64,000 nt of DNA from GCA-003244245 sp049673305 (lineage in GTDB: Bacteria; Actinomycetota; Actinomycetes; Mycobacteriales; Pseudonocardiaceae), in assembly GCA_049673305.1 (NCBI GenBank), contig JBATXM010000260.1:20203-84202 (forward strand), given 5' to 3'. This document shows, in pieces, positions 59,411 through 64,000 of the stretch. The notes beneath the pieces were generated by a model. It was not told where the DNA came from. It was given only the letters and a program-made list of their open reading frames with translations, and made no database searches. The translations under genes were made by a program, and so were the position numbers. Positions within the stretch are counted from its first letter, which is position 1. Each line of letters starts with the position of its first letter.

Positions 59411-60633
59411 AGTAGACCTCCCGGCGCGGTGGGTGTCGGAGTGTCGGGTGTCGGAATGCTGCCGGCGAGTACCTGGCGGTAAAGCAGTTCCGTTTCACTC
59501 GCGATGCGGTCCCACCCATAGCGCGAGCGGGCGTGCGTCGCCGCGGCCGAACTTAGTGCGGCCAGCCTGGCGGGATCGGCGAGCAGCTCGCGCAGCCGCT
59601 GCGCCAGCGCGACGGGGTCGCGGGGTGGCACCAGTGCGCCGGTGCGGCCGTCCAGCACGGTGTCGAGGTGCCCACCCACCGCTGAGGCGATCACAGGCAC
59701 ACCGCAGGCCATTGCCTCCAGCGGCACCATCCCGAACGGTTCATACCAGGGAACGCTGACCACCACGTCCGCTGAGCGCAGCAGCGCGGGAACGTCGCGC
59801 CGGGCGATCTGGCCGACGAGATGTACCCGGTCACCCATCCCGCAGGCGTGCGCGAGCGCGGTCAACCTCACGAGTTCCGCGTCCGCGACCGCGTCTCCAC
59901 CACCCGCGATGACCAGTTCCGTGCTGGGCACCTCGGGCAGCGCGCGGATGGTGGTATCAACGCCTTTGCGTTCGACGAGCCGCCCGAGGGACAGGATGCG
60001 ATGCCGGCCGTTGCGTGCCGCCCTCGGCCCGATCGGGGTGAACCGGTCGAGGTCGACTCCGCACGGCACTACGGCGACTCGCTGCGCCGGCACACCCATG
60101 GCCTCGAGCTCGGTGACCTCGTCGGAGCAGGTCGCCACGACCAGCGCCGCGTCGCGCGCCAACCCGGCCTCCAGCCGTAATCGAGACGGTGGGCTGGGGT
60201 CTGCCGCGCCCTGGTGTCGCCGCTTCACGGTGCCGAGCGCGTGAAAAGTCTGGAGCACCGGAATGCCGGTGCCCCGCGCGCCGCGGTGAGCCGCGAGGCC
60301 ACTCATCCAGAAATGCGCGTGTGCCACGTCTGGTGGCTCCACCAGCCATCGCCGCATGAGGTGATCACCGAACTCGGCCATATAGGGCAGCAACTCGTCT
60401 TTGGGCAGGCGGCTGGGGGGGCCGGCAGGTACGTGTTCGACGGTCACTCCCGGGCCCGCGCGGACCCGGTCAGCCACTGCGGGATCGTCCCGGCGGGTGT
60501 ACACGGTCACGTGGTGCCCACGCTCACCCAGCGCCCGAGCGAGCTCCGCGACGTGGACGTTCTGCCCTCCCGAGTCGGCTCCACCGATCGCCGTGAGCGG
60601 GCTGGCGTGTTCAGAGATCATGTCTATTCTCAT
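59407..60633 (-). CDS. Glycosyltransferase family 4
   Basis: A 408-residue GT-B enzyme. N-terminal acceptor-side domain: IGGADSGGQNVHVAELARAL, ERGHHVTVYTRRDDP. C-terminal donor domain: RILSLGRLVERKGVDTTIRA, the Ex7E motif in YEPFGMVPLEAMACGVPVIA. The donor sugar is unknown; heptose or another NDP-sugar is possible from context. ATG 60633 and its stop both overlap neighbours by 4 bases, showing translational coupling. Confidence 0.9.
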   Translation of the reverse strand: MRIDMISEHASPLTAIGGADSGGQNVHVAELARALGERGHHVTVYTRRDDPAVADRVRAGPGVTVEHVPAGPPSRLPKDELLPYMAEFGDHLMRRWLVEPPDVAHAHFWMSGLAAHRGARGTGIPVLQTFHALGTVKRRHQGAADPSPPSRLRLEAGLARDAALVVATCSDEVTELEAMGVPAQRVAVVPCGVDLDRFTPIGPRAARNGRHRILSLGRLVERKGVDTTIRALPEVPSTELVIAGGGDAVADAELVRLTALAHACGMGDRVHLVGQIARRDVPALLRSADVVVSVPWYEPFGMVPLEAMACGVPVIASAVGGHLDTVLDGRTGALVPPRDPVALAQRLRELLADPARLAALSSAAATHARSRYGWDRIASETELLYRQVLAGSIPTPDTPTPTAPGGLL

Positions 60634-61580
60634 CGGCGGACTTCCTTCAGCAGCTGCTCCCAGTCGGTCTGGAACCGGTCCAGTGCGTACCTCGCCCGAG
60701 CCGAGGCCCGTGCGGCTACGCCCACGTGGCGGGCGTAGTCGGGATCGGCGACGAAGGCGCGCAGCGCCTCGATGAGCACCTCGACCCGGGTGGACACCAC
60801 ACCGGCCGTCGGGGGTACCGCCTGTGCCACTTCGGTGGTGGCCAGCGCGACTATCGGCATGCCCAGGTGCATGGCTTCGAGCAGGGACAGCCCCAAGGAG
60901 GTCCAGCGGATGGGATGCAGGTACACCCGGCGACGGGCCAGCTCAGCGAACATCCGCGCCTGCGGAAGATTTTCGTAGGTAGCGATCTGGCCATGTCGGG
61001 GCAGCTTCGAGACCGCCATGCCGAAGACGTCCAGGGGTGTGTGGGCGGCGAAGTGCGGCAGCAGGTCGGTGCCGGTGACCCGACCTCGACGGACCGGTTC
61101 GTTGATCACGACGGCAGCGCGGTGAATGTCCCCGGTGTAGCGGTAACCGGGGTCGGGGATGCCGTGCTCGATCACCAAGGTCGGCGCCCGGCCGCAATCC
61201 CAGAACAGCTCGTTGAACGGCGTGACGTGCACGACGGGGATGTCGGAGCGGTCGGCCAGGGGATGTCGTGAGTCGGGCACATCGCCCCGCGGGGCGTTGT
61301 GCTCGACGTAGACAGCTGGCACATCACGGCCCGGCCGGCGACCCAGCCATCGCTGCGCGAGCTCCAGATCCTGGGGCCGCTGCAACACGACGACATCGAC
61401 GTGCTCCTGCGCCAACGCCGCGAGCGGGATCTCGAGAGCGTTTGACGGCCAGTCGAAGGTCTGTGCCCGGCCGCGGCCGTCGGCGTCACGGTTCGGCGTC
61501 ACCGGCACCAGGTAGGTGTGCGGCCCCTGCACGAACGCGGTGCTCCAGGAGCCGTGGACATGCCAGTGCAGCACTCTCAT
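60630..61580 (-). CDS. GT4-like glycosyltransferase (GT-B fold)
   Basis: A 316-residue GT-B protein, shorter than the neighbouring GT4. It starts MRVLHWHVHGSWSTAFVQGP, has VYVEHNAPRGDVPDSRHPLA and VIEHGIPDPGYRYTG, and a donor-site block RWTSLGLSLLEAMHLGMPIV (Ex-type motif). The donor domain lacks some helices of typical GT4 members. Overlaps of 4 bases link it to both flanking genes. Substrate unknown. Confidence 0.85.
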   Translation of the reverse strand: MRVLHWHVHGSWSTAFVQGPHTYLVPVTPNRDADGRGRAQTFDWPSNALEIPLAALAQEHVDVVVLQRPQDLELAQRWLGRRPGRDVPAVYVEHNAPRGDVPDSRHPLADRSDIPVVHVTPFNELFWDCGRAPTLVIEHGIPDPGYRYTGDIHRAAVVINEPVRRGRVTGTDLLPHFAAHTPLDVFGMAVSKLPRHGQIATYENLPQARMFAELARRRVYLHPIRWTSLGLSLLEAMHLGMPIVALATTEVAQAVPPTAGVVSTRVEVLIEALRAFVADPDYARHVGVAARASARARYALDRFQTDWEQLLKEVRR

Positions 61581-62590
61581 CCGACCGTCACCACCAGGGA
61601 GCTGACTGCCGCGACGACGTCAGCCGGATCGACCCCGGACAGGCAGGGATGCCCGGGCACCGGGCAGCGCCGCGCCCGGGTGTCCCGACAGGGCGCGTCC
61701 TGGTCGCCGAGCACCACCGTCGGGACCCCGTAAGGGGCCCACCGCCGCGCCGGCACCACCGGGGCGAACAGCGACACCACCGGCGTGCCCACCGCGGCGG
61801 CCAGGTGCGCCGGCCCGGTGTTGCCGGCGACGACCACGCACGCGCCGTCGAGCACGGCAGCCAACGTGTGCAGGTCGGTGCGGCCGCCGAGGTCGATACC
61901 GACATCGTCGGCGACGAGAGCTGTGAGGTGCTGCTCGCGGGCAGAGCCGGTGACGACGACCCGGTGCCCGGCGGCGGCCAGCGCGCGGACGGCTCGGGTG
62001 CAGTGCTGTGCGGGCCACTCCCGGGCCGGGACCGAAGCACCTGGGTGTAGCACGACGTACCCGGGACCGCCGGTGAGCTGCTCGACGTCGGGTAGTGGCC
62101 GGCGCACCGCGAGGCGTCCTTCATCCCCGGGCGGCAACGGGTAGCCGGCGGCGTGGGCCAGCCCCAGCGCCCGCTGCGCCTCCGGGGGGTCGCCCTCGAC
62201 GTGGTGGCGCAGGTCGAGCAGCGAACCGGGGTAGTCCTCGCTGATCGCGCCGATCCAGCCGACTCCGGCCAGCCGCAGCAGCAGCGCCAGGGGAAGGGGG
62301 GACTGGTGAAATGAGGTGAGCAGCACAGCGGCGCCAGGTGCCTCTGCGCGCACCGCATCGTGCAACGCGGCGACGTGGTCAGCGGTGACCGGGGCGGGAT
62401 CAGGATCGATCCAGGGCGCGCACCACTCGATGATCCCGTCGACTCCGGGGAGCAGCTCCGCGGCGGCGCTTCCGTGCGGGCCGGTGAGCATCACGACCTT
62501 CTCGACGTGCGCGGCGACCGCTCGGACCGCCGGTCCGGCGAGCAGCACATCCCCAGCATTGTCCAAGCGGGCAACCAGGACGGTGCTCAT
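61577..62590 (-). CDS. Glycosyltransferase family 9 (heptosyltransferase-like)
   Basis: A 337-residue GT9 enzyme. N-terminus VLVARLDNAGDVLLAGPAVR carries the GT9 Asn/Asp signature. Later segments YVVLHPGASVPAREWPAQHC and VVVAGNTGPAHLAAAVGTPV form the donor site. The C-terminal region has a Cys-rich insertion (DAPCRDTRARRCPVPGHPCL), possibly a metal or disulphide element. A second, more divergent GT9 is at the end of the same operon, suggesting two successive heptose transfers (inference). Confidence 0.9.
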   Translation of the reverse strand: MSTVLVARLDNAGDVLLAGPAVRAVAAHVEKVVMLTGPHGSAAAELLPGVDGIIEWCAPWIDPDPAPVTADHVAALHDAVRAEAPGAAVLLTSFHQSPLPLALLLRLAGVGWIGAISEDYPGSLLDLRHHVEGDPPEAQRALGLAHAAGYPLPPGDEGRLAVRRPLPDVEQLTGGPGYVVLHPGASVPAREWPAQHCTRAVRALAAAGHRVVVTGSAREQHLTALVADDVGIDLGGRTDLHTLAAVLDGACVVVAGNTGPAHLAAAVGTPVVSLFAPVVPARRWAPYGVPTVVLGDQDAPCRDTRARRCPVPGHPCLSGVDPADVVAAVSSLVVTVG

Positions 62591-64000
62591 CGGGCCCGCC
62601 CCGACAGCGCCAGCTCGACCGCCGCGGCGATGTCCGCTGCCACCTCAGTGGCCGCGTGGACCTCCTGGTGCCGGGTACGGGCAGTGGGCACTAGAATGCC
62701 TCGGGCACCGGCTGCGGCGGCGGCGGTGACGTCCGCTCCGATGTCCCCGATGACCACGCAGCGGTCCACCGGCACACCCAGCTGCGCGGCGGCGTCGGTG
62801 ACCAGGCCCGGCGCCGGCTTGCGGCAGCCGCAGCCGTCATCGTCGCTGTGTGGGCAGACGCTCCAGGCATCAAAGGGACCCAGCAGCTCCGAAACCCGGG
62901 CGTTGACCCGTTCCAGCTGCGCAGAGCTGATCAACCCACGGGCCACGCCGGACTGGTTGGTCACCACGCCGACTGGTATGCCGGCATCGCGGAGCCGATC
63001 CAGTGCCGCGCGCGCACCAGGCATGGGCACCACCGCGGCGGAATCGGTGTTATAGGGCACGTCGTAAATGAGCGTGTCGTCGCGGTCGAACAGCACCGCT
63101 GCGGGCACGGCGGTGGCCGGTGACACCCGCCACCAGCGCAGCTCCCCGACTATCCGGTGCCAGCAGGCTACCGGTGGGATCGCGATGCTGGTCACCAGCA
63201 TCCGGCCGATCTCTGGTGCGGTGCGCGGCCCCGGCAGGATCCGGTGCAGCGTGAACTCAGCGGTCAGCGCCGCCCAGGCAAGGCCCGCCGCACCGGCGAC
63301 TTTTCGGTGGTGCAGGGCTGCGGCGCCGAGCGCAATGGCAGCGGCTGTGGTAGTCACCCCGTGACGTCGCAGCCGGCCAGGGCCATCCCCGATGCGCTGG
63401 CGCCAACCAGGCCCGTGCCGGCGCCGCATCAGGGCGTCGTCGGTGTTGCCGCGTTGAGCACGCACGCTGGCCAGCGGTCCCGACGGGCGTACCGGGTGCA
63501 CGGTGCGTCGCCGCCCCTCGACGATGCGGTAGCCGCTGGCGATCACCCGCAGCGCCAGGTCAGCGTCTTCACGATAGGCCCGGGGCAAGCGTTCATCGAA
63601 GCCTCCGACGCGCTGCAGCGTCGCGCGGCGATAGGCCATATCTGCCGTGATCCACCGTGCGCTGGCGAGACCAGCGGTGCCGCGTTCGACGTCGGTGGGG
63701 CACCGGTCGGTGGGTAGGGGCACCTCGATACGGCCTTGACTGGCACCGACGTCCGGGTCGAGGTCACGGAGGTCCCGCGTCAGCTGCGCGGTCCACTGCG
63801 GCCCCGGCACGACGTCGTCGTCGAGGAAGGCGATCCATTCGGTCTCCACTGCGCGCCAACCGACGTTGCGGGCAGCGGCTGGCCCCTGCCCCCCAGAGCG
63901 CAGCACCCGAACACCCACTGGCACCCGCAACGGCTCCCCGGACCTGCGATCGTCGATGAGGACGATCGTTGGTGAGTGGTGAGGCGAATCAGGATTCGCC
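62587..64000 (-). CDS. GT2 glycosyltransferase fused to a GmhB-like HAD phosphatase (5' end outside window)
   Basis: The frame is open to the right edge, so the N-terminus is missing. The first visible residues (SPTIVLIDDRRSGEPL, then GGQGPAAARNVGWRAVETEW, IAFLDDDVVPGPQWTAQL) are a GT2 domain with DDD metal site; WITADMAYRRATLQRVGGFD and EDADLALRVIASGYRIV complete it. A linker with hydrophobic segments follows. The last 170 residues are a HAD-IIIA phosphatase like GmhB: AVLFDRDDTLIYDVPYNTD, VVTNQSGVARGL and the zinc loop CPHSDDDGCGCRKPAP. GmhB removes the 7-phosphate of heptose 1,7-bisphosphate, completing the pathway with GmhA and HldE. The stop overlaps the GT9 start by 4 bases. Confidence 0.92.
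   Translation of the reverse strand, partial: ANPDSPHHSPTIVLIDDRRSGEPLRVPVGVRVLRSGGQGPAAARNVGWRAVETEWIAFLDDDVVPGPQWTAQLTRDLRDLDPDVGASQGRIEVPLPTDRCPTDVERGTAGLASARWITADMAYRRATLQRVGGFDERLPRAYREDADLALRVIASGYRIVEGRRRTVHPVRPSGPLASVRAQRGNTDDALMRRRHGPGWRQRIGDGPGRLRRHGVTTTAAAIALGAAALHHRKVAGAAGLAWAALTAEFTLHRILPGPRTAPEIGRMLVTSIAIPPVACWHRIVGELRWWRVSPATAVPAAVLFDRDDTLIYDVPYNTDSAAVVPMPGARAALDRLRDAGIPVGVVTNQSGVARGLISSAQLERVNARVSELLGPFDAWSVCPHSDDDGCGCRKPAPGLVTDAAAQLGVPVDRCVVIGDIGADVTAAAAAGARGILVPTARTRHQEVHAATEVAADIAAAVELALSGRAR

Overview
The window is high-GC DNA from an actinobacterium. The complete Pup-proteasome locus (dop, pup, prcB, prcA, pafA, pafB, pafC), the ANTAR regulator, the CoaE-GrpB fusion and the lgt-pyk-uvrB-coaE-rpsA-polA neighbourhood all point to Actinomycetota. 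The XRE/DUF5753, DUF397, zinc-finger, DUF6879 and DUF574-methyltransferase genes resemble those of Pseudonocardiales (inference; no 16S gene is present).

Layout. 1-12.9 kb is a conserved housekeeping block: end of lgt, pyk, uvrB, a DUF402 protein, coaE, rpsA, a methyltransferase, polA, a thioesterase and pdtaR. A tRNA-Leu(CAA) lies at 13.0 kb. 13.7-25.4 kb carries rsfS, a GpgP-like phosphatase, comEA, comEC, thrC behind a SAM riboswitch, holA, an MFS transporter, rpsT and lepA. 25.5-30.6 kb holds metabolic and small genes, including an RNase Sa-like secreted ribonuclease with a barstar-like partner. 30.6-38.6 kb is an accessory, decaying region: a working XRE-TPR regulator, a frameshifted relative, a truncated copy 6.7 kb away, remnants of an AAA regulator, a serine recombinase and a NACHT-type membrane protein, a 165-bp MITE-like element, and an XRE/DUF397 pair. 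38.7-50.1 kb is the proteasome/pupylation locus, followed by tatC, a lipid kinase and a Ski2-like helicase.

50.1-53.4 kb has lower GC by eye and holds a two-gene cassette: a 642-aa HAD phosphatase fused to two degenerate HisB-like domains, and a divergent HisD. Each HisB-like half has kept only one of the two metal motifs, and the HisD has lost canonical residues. This is the best candidate for an undescribed pathway in the window. 53.4-55.8 kb again holds remnants of regulators and methyltransferases plus one intact DUF574 methyltransferase.

55.8-64.0 kb is a tightly overlapping operon on the minus strand for a heptose-containing glycan: GT2-GmhB fusion, GT9, two GT4-like enzymes, GmhA, HldE, an SDR and a second GT9. 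It begins beyond the right edge of the window.

Working together: Dop deamidates Pup-GGQ, PafA ligates it to targets and PrcBA degrades them; the ATPase ring is not in this window. GmhA, HldE and the GmhB domain would supply activated heptose for the glycosyltransferases beside them. Threonine synthase appears to be controlled by S-adenosylmethionine at translation initiation.
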